A stretch of DNA of 64,000 bases from positions 21,608,211-21,672,210 of the forward strand of contig CM046838.1 in the NCBI GenBank assembly GCA_025618425.1, read 5' to 3'. A program made the translations under genes and the position numbers. The stretch's first letter is position 1; the number at the start of each line of letters is the position of its first letter. Source of the DNA: Heliocidaris tuberculata (lineage: Eukaryota > Echinodermata > Echinoidea > Camarodonta > Echinometridae). Under the pieces are notes generated by a model that saw only the letters and a program-made list of their open reading frames with translations, had not been told where the DNA came from and ran no database searches. Shown here piece after piece: positions 1 through 11,558 of this stretch.

Positions 1-2493
1 TGGGTTGGGAGAAAGCAGCAAAAGTTCCAACAAAAGGGAAGGGGCTATTGCTGCATTCTGATAGTTTGGTGATATGGCTTGGGTCTTTGGAGGGTTGAGG
101 TGTCATTCAGTTGAGAAAATGTGTTTTTCTCTCCCATTTTCTTCCACTATATTGTTCCTTTTTACGTTGTTTGTCCAATTGGACCCAGCTATCTTTCAAA
201 TGGATATTGTTCAAGCTGTAGAGTATTGATGTCATGATATTTGTTAACTTTTGGCTTCTTTTATAAGAAGTAAATGCATATGCCTATATTTCGTGATTAT
301 TATAAAGATAAGAACAATCTTCATCTCAGTGTTGTATTTTCTGACTGCATTGTCATCAATCCATGCCTTCAGATTATTTGAATGCCCACTTGCATAGCCT
401 CTGTGTGTGTGGTCACTTGGATTTGTACTGTGGTAAGATTTCGAAGTCTACTGGTCACTTTCAATGTCTATCTGCAATGCTTGAATGAATAGTAGCTGAT
501 CTGTGAAGTATGTAGGCCTACATGTACATGTAGATCCTTAACCTGTCCCAATTTCAATTGGGATGTATAAGAAACTTCTATATTACTGACAATTGCACTG
601 CTACATCATTAAAATGGTATCAAAAAGTCGGTTGAAAGTGATAAGTATTGCGGTATTCTTTCCTCTTGATGTCAAAGTAATGGAAAATCTCTTCCTTTTT
701 CTGGATGTTTTCTGGTAGTTCCCCTTTCATGCAGGCCTCCATGGTTGTTCTGTGATGTTCTACAGCACAACCCATACCTGATGTACATCAGTCCTCATAC
801 ATGTAATCCTCATTCATGACCATTCATATCATTGGTGCATTTATGTTATAAACGAAATTCTTCTGTTGTGATATGTCCAAGTAGAGCCTTAACATACATA
901 AACCTGCACAAATCAGCTTCCTTTCGTACAGTATTCCTTTCTGCCTTTGAATGAGTACCAAGACCGAAGGATGAATAGTCCAGCACATACATTACTACTA
1001 CTATATGGTGGTCCAGGACTCTCGGTCATTACAGAGGATCATCCGTGTTTTGTTGTGCAGGCAGTGTGGTAATCTCATTCCAGCCCTGTCTCCCATTGTT
1101 GAAAGCAGGAGAGCAGGGTGAGCATGAAGCCTGCTCACCTCAGGAAAACAACAGCAGAGTGACACAGGGTATGACGTAAAATGTTGGAGAAACCACTTGT
1201 AGAATTGTATAAGCTTCTGCCTGCTTGTGTGTATTCTGTATTGTATGCTTGAAGGAGTTTCTTAGTAGTAGGTATAATATCGGCCTAGTACATGCCATGT
1301 CATGACAAAGCAGAAAACTAAAAATGGTTTATGAAAATGTTCACCTCTGTACTTGCTAGTTTGGTAAATCTTCTTTTGCATGTATTGTACATGTAGAGGT
1401 TGACTTTATTTTAATCATAAATATATTATAATTCATGATGGATATCTTTTTTTTAGTTCAAATAGATTGATAGATTACTATGAACAGGTTGTTCTGCCTA
1501 TTGTAACCAATGATACCCAAATGACCAGCCAATATTTGCAATAAAATAGGCTGTATTGCCTGCTCTCTGCATATTAGCTGTCCACAGTAGTTTTTTCCAA
1601 TGCTGTGAGAAAACTGCAATTTACTCCAATATTTTAAGCACTTATGGTATTATTTGGTTCATTCATTTTGTTATCTTTGTCTAATACATTTTATCTTTTC
1701 AATTTACTTGGTACACTGTCCTAAGTGCATAATAATGAGAGTGAAACTTGAATGATACATACATGTAGGCCTAAATTGTAGGCCTACCCAAATCAGAACA
1801 GAACAGCTGAAGTGAATACATGTAGCTGCAAATTTTGCATTACATTTTTCTCAAACTTACGATGTTTATATTATATGGGAATGATAACGAATTACGAACT
1901 TCATGAAACTCTCTCGTGATTCCCACTTTTCTTCTTGAAGTACTGAGGTGCCCTCTAAAGATGTTTTGTCTATCGTCACCTGGGCTATGGGCTGAAGGTA
2001 CAGGGGTTGTGTTTGTGTGGTCCCTGGTTGGCGTGTGGGTACGAGTGTGTGTATGTGGGGAAGAAGTTCAAGGGTGAAGAGATAGAGAGGGAGTGACAGG
2101 AAGAGAGATGCAGAGAGAAAACAGAGAAAGGAGGAACATTTAAAGGGACCGAAAAGTCGCCAATCGTGGTGTTTTGGAGCTTGGCCCGGCTCGGGTAATA
2201 TTGAGGAATCTCCACATACATCTTCGGTAAACGAGCACGCAATTGGAGTGATACCATTTGACCGAAGAAAGACGAACTGAACAACCCAACTGACAAACTA
2301 CCCCACCCTCGACGGCAACTTGGTTCGCTGCTCCAAGATTGCTGTTATGCACGGCCTTGCAATAGGGGCAAGCGAAAGAAACTGAACGTACATGGATATC
2401 GAGCGGTGGCTCCCTTTTAGAGTGAGAGAGAAAGGAAGAACTAAAGAATGAGAGGGAAAGAGAAAGAGAGATGGAGTGCTTGTATACAGAGAA

Positions 2494-2545
2494 GAGATGG
2501 GAAAAGAGGGGAGATGGGAAAAGAGGGGAGATGGGAAAAGAGGGG
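2494..2545. repeat. 17-bp tandem repeat, three units
   Basis: AGATGGGAAAAGAGGGG occurs three times head to tail inside a purine-rich stretch (about 2420-2560). The open frame across it is a by-product of the repeat. Confidence 0.85.
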
Positions 2546-4890
2546 AAGGGGGTAACTGCTGCCTGCTGGGATTGCTGTCAAGAAAGAAAATCTAGAGTCA
2601 CTAAATATGAGATCACCTCACAAGGAAGATTAGAAAAAAGTTTTTGGTTCCTTATATTTTGGAAGATATTTCCCCTTACATGTGTATGTTAAAATTTATT
2701 ACATGTATCTAGTATTTGGATAGAACAATGTGATTTAGAATAGAAGACAGGGGAACTGGGGATGCAAGTTGATGTGAAACTTGGGTGAAGGTTGTTGGGG
2801 TAGGAGTAGGTCATATTGCAAAATATTCCTGGGTTAGTCTTGTGTGAAAGTTTGCTGCCCTGACTCTGAGAGAGCGAGCGTTAAGTTCACTGTCACTGTG
2901 GTCTCTGTTTATGCTGGCTCTTCTAACGGCAGGGCTGGAAAAACAATGCCTCAAGCTTTGTGTACAGAACTGCTGACTTCTTCTCCGCACAAGAAATTCC
3001 TTTATTTTTCTGCCAGCTCCGTGGTGGCGACTTCCCTCCATCACAATCTGGAACTTTTGTTCCCTGTTGCCCCGTGATTCCTTAGAAGTCAGCTTGTAGT
3101 AATAGTAATCTCTGACCTGTAAATTGTGATACTCCATGGAGCTCAAAAGCAACTGTTGATATACGAGAAGGCCTGAAATCAAGGAGACATTTTTAAAGTA
3201 ATGTGTTTATGCTCCGATCTATTTCTGAAAGACTCAGCAATATGTCGGAAAAAAGAGCAGAAATTTTGTAAAATTGCATTCCATAATAAGACAGTGAAAA
3301 CTTCATTATTTGCTGTTGATGTTTCAGAAATTTAGCTACTGCAGGTACCCGCATTGAACTTTCCCCGTGATCTATTAACACCATTTTCTGACCCCCACCA
3401 TAGCTGTGCAACCTGCACACCCCCATGGGACATAATAGGATGTTCTGGTATTGGCATCTGGTAGTCATGACTAGAGGGGCAGTGGGAGGCTATGGCCTCA
3501 GCCAAGTTTATTTTCTTAGGGGTGCTGAGATTGAGCCTTCCTCTCCTTAGCTCTGTTCACATAATAAATCTCTGCATTTGAACTATTATCTCCTCCAAAA
3601 AAAAAAAATATTATTCACCAAATCTACTCTAGAGGGCCAATACAAAGTTTCATCTCTCTTTATTTATTTGTTTGCATTCCCTTAAATTGCTACTTCTTTG
3701 TTAACAATTGTGTGATTTCTCTAAAATTTCCCTAAAATGAAAATATTGCCTGTTGCCTACTCCACATGGCATTCTTGCTATATGGCAATATGAGTAATTA
3801 ATCAAACTTATTTTTACCATTTTTTTGGCCGAAGATGCTGAGGTTTTCTTGGACAGTATCTTGCCAAATCTGAACACATCCTCTTCCCTTCTTCAATATT
3901 GTTTACTCATGAAGGGCCTTGTCAAACAAGACTGTAGTCTGTTCTGGTTGAGAGGAAATGTGATGAATTATTTTTGTTTATCTCAGCGCAGATTGTGAAG
4001 ATGGCGTCCAAATAATCCAAAGTGAAATACAAGGTGATTGGTATTGGACTGAATGTAGGCCTTTAAGATCCATGTGGAAAATTAAGTGAGATAGAAGAGA
4101 GAATATATTGCGAAATTTTGATTTTATCAAAGTAGAAATTATGGGAAAGGTGGTGTCTTTTTGAGATGCAGTAACATACATGTATAGTGTATAGCCTTCA
4201 ATGTGTTACAGTTTTTGAGTTTATGAGCAGTTCCCCTACACAGTAATAACTTTATTTTCATATTACATGTAGATCTACAGGTAGATTTACAAGACCTTGC
4301 TTGATCAATCTTTTAATGTCAGACTTCTGACCAGACATCAAACTTTATTATCATGGACTATTGAATTGTTCAGCCTCATTTCCATGATGTAGGCTTATAA
4401 ACAAAAGAGTTGTTTTTTGATCACCGAAAGAGAGTTGTTGTTTTCAAGACTACCAACAGTTCCTGTTAAAATTGTAATGATCCTACCATTACATAACAGG
4501 TCAGTAACTGTTGCAGATGTTTTGACCTCTTGACTGCTATTGGATTTCAAGAAAGGGGGCTCCAGAAGCACCCATGAGGTCCCTAAGTAGTCTTATTCCC
4601 GTCCTTTCTTTTCTTGTCAATGACAAAAATTGATAACGAAAATTGAATTACAATGAATCACAGATAGCATCTTCTTGTCACAATTTCAGAAACCATTGAT
4701 TCTGATCTTCAGTCCAGGGGAAAAGGGAATCTTTCGTTTATGGGAGCTTCATTCTTGGAACTGCTATTGTGAACCTTATATTTACTGATAGGGACTAAGG
4801 ATATAGAGGCCTATATATCAGTTGAAATTTTTATTTTACTAGACCTCTTTTAGTACCATATGCCAGAGCTCTGTTGGAACTTTTCAAAAC

Positions 4891-5210
4891 TAAAATGCTT
4901 TTTTTAACCCCGTACTATCCTTAACCCGGACATTTTTTGTTCTGTTCTCATTTGCAGTTTTAGTCCCGTAATATCTCTGTAGAGCGCTTAGTCCCACCTT
5001 GTGACATTTAACCCCACCTTTTATAGGGCTAACCCTTATCCCTGCTCTTTTCCAGGGCTATAATCCCGTACTATCATGGAGTTAGCCCACTCTGGTAAAT
5101 TGCAATGTGAACATAAAGTGGGCTAAGCTAATGTAGCTTAGTCCCATGCTATCGTGGGGCTAAATCCTCGTTTAGCCCCACCAATAGTACAGGACTAAGC
5201 AAAATTTTGC
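4891..5210. repeat. Foldback element with CCCGTACTATC-type ends
   Basis: The left end (AACCCCGTACTATCCTTAAC) and the right end, reversed (CTTAGTCCTGTACTATTGG), are similar inverted sequences, with related TAGTCCC, GGGCTAA and CCCGTACTATC words inside. This looks like a small non-autonomous DNA element; no protein is encoded. Confidence 0.5.
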
Positions 5211-7287
5211 AAATGTAAAAACTGTATATTGCTCTCCTGTTGTTTTTCTTGCCAGTAGTATATTGGCAAAAGAGATGCAGCATTCATTTTGTCACCATTC
5301 TGTCCTGGAAAGACTGATATGGAGACTAGTCTAATTGAGGGGGACATTTTGTTTGGAGGTCACCCCTCTTATTTGAGACAAAAACAACAGTTCTCTTGAA
5401 GAACATAATCCTATTCTGGTGCCACACAATCCAGCTATCTTCCAAACAACCTGCTACACTTTTATTAAAAGACATAAACATACTGTATGGAAAAAAAAGT
5501 TAAAATGTTGTGGAAATGTGAACTATTTCCCCCTGAACATTCTTTTGCAATAAAAAGAAATTCCAGAGTTGTTTGTAATGTAACTGTTTTTTGAAGGCTG
5601 TATAGAATATGATTTTCACAGTGTAAATTGTTCGGAGTTCATTGATGGAAATTAGGAGAAAAAAAATATATATGTAGAAGCAAAAACTGATCAAATAATT
5701 AAAGAATAATATCAACATTTAAATGTGTTGCTTATAGTTGTGTACTTGTAGTCCTCAGTCATTTTAAATAAATGTTCAGAATTGTACACCAATTCTTCAT
5801 TCCTAATAGTTTTGAAATATTAATCAGGATATACCAGGAACCTGAAACTGAAAAAATTGAAACTTCTGATATACATCACAGAAGTCCTACATTCTAGAAT
5901 TGTGCACGTGTCGGCCTACATGAAGAAAGGTTGCCAATTTATTTTTACCTCAATGGCTCAAAAATCCCATGCCCGTGGGGTTTGAACCTTACAATGGTAT
6001 GGAGGTAATTGCGGTAGTTCCTATTCTTCTGCACAAAGCCTGGACTTCCCACAACCGTTATGTAACTTGAGCAGCTAATGGAGGATGGCCTCAACCTTTT
6101 GATAGTGAAGGAAGGCTGGCAAAAGGACATTTCTTCCTAACTGGATCCATAGCTGGGTATTCAAAGATAATTTGTTTTCCTCTTTTAGCCAGTCAGAGAG
6201 GAGGCGCCACAGCATATTTTGGCAGGAACCGTCCTGGAAATTGCATAACACGCTTTTTTGCAAATAGAGCATCAAATTATGAGTTGATAATCATCAGTGA
6301 ATTGGATAGATAAGAACTAAATTTTGCCCTTTGAGTAATCATTGCAATGCTCTTTTTGACAGAATAGTAAGCAAACTCTCCTTCATAACCCATTGACTAC
6401 TGAATTCTCTCTTTCCCATAGGTATAACACAGGGACCTCTTGGTTCCTGTAGGAAATGGGTTAACACACTATGTAGTAAGCATGAACATACATTGTAGGT
6501 TGTAATATATTGTGATGTGTAGGCCACTACCAATTTGTTTTAGTAAGTTATTGGAAAAAATTAAAATGAGATGGTGATAAATATTTTATTTTTGATCATT
6601 TAAAAGTAGTGTTGGAAGTAACCATTCTTGTTGAGAGTTTGCCAACAGTTTAACACCGTCTTTCTTTCCAATAAAGTGTTTCACCTGCATTTCTTGAAAC
6701 CCCCACCAACTATAGAGAAGAACCCCTCCCTCTTGTGTTTGCGGAGAAGACACCAAGTAGTCCTTTGGAATGCAATGTCAGTGAATGAGGTGTCTTGCCT
6801 CTTTTGTTCCGCAGGCCCTTCGCGGGATCCGTCCCTCTATGCATGCCATTCATGCTCCCCATCTTCCCTTGTCCGCTATTCACAACACTATTCAGAGCCA
6901 AACTATAGCCCCCCTTTTCAGACCACCTTAGTCTCTGTATTCTCTATGCAAGGATTTAGGCCTACCTGCAATGCACGCATAGCACAGTGGTTCTTCTATA
7001 TGTTATCCTCTGTTATGGAGCTGACCAAAACAACTGTTCAGCAGAAAATATCAGTTTGCTAGTGTATTTTTCAATGTATATGAATTATTTTTTCTCAAAA
7101 GCATCACGATAAAAAAAAAAAAATTATCTGTCATGTCTGTTATGAATGGTGACATCTCCATGGGTACACTGGAATCCACCTAGCACATTTTGATTGTTGC
7201 TATGTGAGGCAAGGCTATGCCAAGTTTTCCTCTAAGGAGAATGCATATAGTTTATCCCCCTTATATTATCATATACCCGGTACATAT

Positions 7288-7361
7288 TGTCAGTTTGGAG
7301 CCAGAAGGGCATTAACTCATATAACACAGAGTAAATACCATTTTGGCTCTCAACAGACAAT
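7288..7361. repeat. Hairpin element H1 (AGCCAGAAGGGCATTAACTC family)
   Basis: About 75 bp: GGAGCCAGAAGGGCATTAAC on the left and an imperfect inverted copy on the right ending TGGCTCTCAACAGACAAT. It folds on itself and recurs at four or more other sites in the window. Confidence 0.8.
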
Positions 7362-8279
7362 ATGCAAGAGACCCCTTATCCATTGTAAGAATTATGTCAA
7401 GTCACTACATCATCATCATCTTCTTGCCTACAAACATGAGAGTTTATCTACAGGGTACAGGTAAAGAAAAGGCAGAGGACTATTTGTCTAAACAGACAGA
7501 TTTTCAAGGTGGCCTATTTTTGTAATTGATTAGCCTATGCCATCCTCATTTGTGTTTATAGCAGTTATCGATATTTGAATTTTTAAAGATGCGATGAAGT
7601 GAAATACTCCTGTCCATAACCTACGCCAATGAGTTCGATTATTGAAATTTGTCTGTTAAGATTGAGAACCAGAGAGGTGTAGATTGAATATGTGTTGACT
7701 AAAGTGAGCTAGCGCCCTTCTGGCAGTTGGTATGTTTCCAAGAACTTCATGTGCTCTGGCCTACAGTCATGAAAAGGCAATAGGACACGATCTTGAAGAA
7801 TAGATGAAGGTGTTATGTATTGATCAGCAGTGGATTACAGTGTAACAAAAGATATGTGTCTGGGAGATCATGGGCCCTGTCAAAGTTTGTCAAAAAGGAT
7901 AGGTCGGACTTATCCCTTCTTCTCACCTACAAACTCCAGTGGCCCTGTTGGGGTGAGTCCACACTATCCAGAAGAGAGCAACAACAGATCAAAATAGTCC
8001 ATTTGGCATTCACCCTACACTGTAGTGTAACCTTAACAGACATTTCTTTTATGCTGAGGTTTGAATCTGCATAAGATTGTGCAGGCTTGGTAATATGTCT
8101 TGGTTTTGTGATTTGAACATATATCTGGTTATTTTTCCAAAGTACCATGCTGTTTTTCAGTTCATACCTCTTGTTAACCATCAGGTTGTAGAAACCTTAA
8201 ACTTGGTAGTTAGAAGACAGGGCATTTTCAATAGTTTGGGCTCAAGATGGGTTAGTGGAAACACTCCCATTGATTTTCT

Positions 8280-8600
8280 TGGAGAGGATTTCCCATATTG
8301 AACGGTAGATCGATCGAAGGGGCTTCTCTGAGGCGCCTCGACAATGGCCCCTGCATTCATCCGTGTTTGTGTTTCCCTCTTTAATTGACACGGTAATTAT
8401 TGGCTCCCCAGGCAGAGGGGAGCTCTTCTCCGCTCCAATTGTATGGCCCCCTATTATCCCCCTCCCCTGCCCCCTCATCAATGGCCCTATGAATGGGGGT
8501 ATCTGGTCAGAGAGGGCTTAATTACAATCCCGGTTCTCCCCCTGAACGTGGTAGGTGGTCGCCTTGTATTCACCAGAGGTGAGAAAGCGAAATGAGTTTT
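8280..8600. promoter_or_regulatory. Possible regulatory block with near-GLI site
   Basis: A GC-richer, low-repeat block inside AT-rich non-coding DNA with no good reading frame. TAGGTGGTC at 8552-8560 differs from the GLI consensus TGGGTGGTC at one position. Enhancer function is inference from composition and this one motif. Confidence 0.25.
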
Positions 8601-11368
8601 CTTGGAGAGGGGGAAAGGAGGCAGGTTGTGTACATGTGAAATTTAAAGAGGCTCAGATCTTGGTGCTTGTTTTCTTCAATGTTGCAGTTTGGAACTGAGT
8701 TGAGAGTGACCAGTGATTTTTTATCCAGGGCACGCTGATAACAAATCCAAACTAGTTTTTGAAGCTTTGTAATACTGTATGTGTAGGCCTATAAATGATT
8801 GATCACTGTTTGATAAAATATTGTTGGCCTGAGAGGGGTACGACTTGCAGTTCAAATTGATACTTTGAAGATGCATATTACTAATGGAAAGCACATTATC
8901 TATATAAAGGATAAGGCCAAATAAAATTAATTCCCAGTTTCTCCTCCCCTCCTCCTTCCTCTTTTCGGGCCTCCTCAATTTTTTTGTTATTTGATATTTT
9001 GTTCTAAAATGAAATCATTAAGAATATGAGGACATCTAGACAATGAATTAACAAAAGTCATTAATATAATGAAATTTCCCTAGGTTTTGAATCGAGCTTC
9101 TTGGGTGCATGAACAACAGAAATGAAATTCTTCAAAAATATGTTGAAATTGACCCTATAGCATTTTGATGTTTGGGAAAAATATCTAATATTAAATAACA
9201 TGGAACCCCCTCCTCATGTTGGACAAGAAACTTGGAATCAACTTTTCTTGGTCCAAGAAGCTATTTTTAAAGAAATGATTATCAGTGTACTTATTATAGT
9301 TAATTGGTAATGTAAACCATAGGTAAAGGTTTGTTAATGAAATTGAATATTTGAACCTAAATCAACTATAATGTGCACATCATTGATAAATGTACTTGAA
9401 CTCAACAACTGAAGAAGAAAAAAAGGAAAAGAAAGTTCATCACAGCTGTGAATACCAGGGACCGTGCAAATATACAACTTCTCTCCATCTCTCTCATCTA
9501 GCTAGCTTCTGTATATTTAGCCCTGGTGTGTGCTGTGTGTGTATGTGACGCTATCTGATTGATATGGTGCTGGTGTAGAATTGGGCTAACTGCCAAGCTG
9601 GATGATTCCTGGGGGAGAAATCATTCAGTAATGTAGAGAGAGCTCAAGAACAAAACGGTCACATGGACCCAGTCCCCTCTTGCTTTATAGTTGCCTGCTG
9701 TACTGTAGGCCGAAATGCGTGCCCCCGTGATGTATTTGAGTATACAGGGAAAGAGACTAAACATCCTTATTCATTGACTTGCCAGAATACAGGTTAATTA
9801 TGCTTTTGCTGTACTGTTATCGTCTGTGGAACTGGAAAGGATATTTAATGGCCTAGCCTATTTGATTTTGTTAATTTGTTGTATACTTTATTTGTGAATA
9901 GAATTTTTAAGATGGTTACGAGTTTGAATGCATTATGAATGATAGATGTTTGAAAAAAAAATGTGTGTTTGGGGGGGGGGGGCTCATGTCCTGATATATT
10001 CTACATGAGTTTTTATTATTGTGTCCCTGAAAAATAATGATCTTGGATTACAGTGTGCTTGATTTGTTGATTTGGGAATAGTGTGGTGGATTTGGATGTA
10101 AGGAGAACTGAGAAGTGGGTGGGTGCCTGTCCCTTGGGTACCATCCTGCAAACTGATGTAGATGCCCTTGACCCAATCCAGTGCCAGGGCTTATATTAGA
10201 TTGCCCAGGACCTTAGCCCCTCTGGATTGCTTATCCCTGGACCACTGGAGGAATGATTTGTGGGTTCGACCAGGGAGGTCCTAGGGCCTTGGACGTCAAG
10301 TTGGTTATCTTCACTCTTGAATTTTGATGAACTTGGCCTGTAGTGGAAATGACCATCAGAGAGGGCTCTGTATGCATTTTGTGAATAGAGAATCTTTGTT
10401 CTAACTTGGTATCTCAATAATCTCATACATTTTCATATAATATTTTAATGTACTTTTACTAGAGCTCTTACATGTACATGTACATGTAAGGTTACCAGAA
10501 CTCTTCTAGAGCATTCCAGATTGAACTATGTCCACTCACCCCCTTTCATGTATCTTTTCACTGGAGGCTCTCCTGAAAAGTGTAGTGCAAACATTGAGAT
10601 GGCCTGCATATTAAACTGTTTAAAGGTAGAAGATAGTTTTGGGAAGCTCTCAAAAACTTTTCGTGAGATTTCTTTGATTTTACTTAATAAATAGCAGGGT
10701 ACTAACATAACTAAGATGCTGTGAAGTTTTTTCCTCCTCAAGTGAAATATTTATCGAATGAGAGGTGAAAAGTAATAAAAATCCCTGGCCCAAAAAAGAG
10801 GGGATGTAAATTCAGACAACGGCCACAATACGCGACACACAGTGCGAAGCGCTGGGTTTATTGTGCGGGGAACCTTCGGGTGGATATGGTCTTAGCGTGA
10901 GGCAGTGAAAAGCCGTTACCAAGCGTTTCTTACAGATATTTACACTAAAATTTGTTCGAAATCGTGAATGGAATGTTAAATAATCTCGTACATGTGTCTT
11001 ATGATAAAAGGAGAATAGTATGTAACTATGTTAGATAAGTTTCTTGCCAGCCTTGTTTTTGCTACCGAGACTGTCTGTGAGCTTTAATGAATTCAAAACA
11101 GATGATTATTAAGTATTAACTACATGTAAAGGTAATGAAATTTAAGACTTACTGTACATGATAATAGGTGTAAAGTTAACTTACAATTTAGGCTATAATA
11201 TCAATATTTTGAAATACTAAAAAGGTTAAAAATCTACAAGAATTTCCAGTAAATTTTGGTCAGTTAGATGAGGTAATTATGATTCCTTTCAAATAGAATC
11301 TGTTGAACAGTATTGTTTTTAAAACTTATTTTATCCTAATTTTGTTCTTCTCATCTTCTTTTGTACAG

Positions 11369-11558
11369 TTGGTGGTAGGTTAGAGCAGGAGCTGGAGTAC
11401 ACAGAAGCAACACTGGGAACGGGCTGGGGTGCAACAAGCCAAATAATTGTGCAAACGCCAAAGAATAGCGGGGAAAACATCCTCACACAGTCGGCCTTAC
11501 TGCAACATGTCAGGTCGGCTGTTCTTGCAACTCAAGTTGAAGTCGACATGTATGGAGT
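11369..11558 (+). CDS. ptch1: ptch exon 3 (residues 1-63, first extracellular loop)
   Basis: This 190-nt exon follows a pyrimidine-rich TTGTACAG acceptor and ends at GTAAGT. It enters with two bases of a split codon and reads [16 protein letters not shown], later [20 protein letters not shown], which is the Patched segment just after TM1. The length equals the 190 nt I recall for human PTCH1 exon 3. It is the most 5' coding exon visible. Confidence 0.95.

Larger units (their letters stand above)
1..11368 (+). other. Intron 2 and/or upstream DNA; no exon found
   Basis: No stretch encodes the N-terminal helix or TM1 of Patched, so exons 1-2 are probably upstream and this is intron 2. Contents: a 17-bp unit three times in tandem (about 2494-2545), GC-richer blocks at about 2130-2390, 8280-8600 and 10800-10940, a foldback at 4891-5210, a hairpin element at 7288-7361, a G12 run at 9971 and a (CATGTA) palindromic repeat near 10470. 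The remainder is AT-rich with nothing recognisable. Confidence 0.6.

Noticed and set aside
2811..3182. 123-codon antisense frame in the upstream region
   Set aside because: No recognisable domain, no splice context, and it is overlapped by an equally open + frame.
10196..10426. GGTTCGACC resembling a tRNA T-loop
   Set aside because: No matching A-box or acceptor-stem pairing within tRNA distance.
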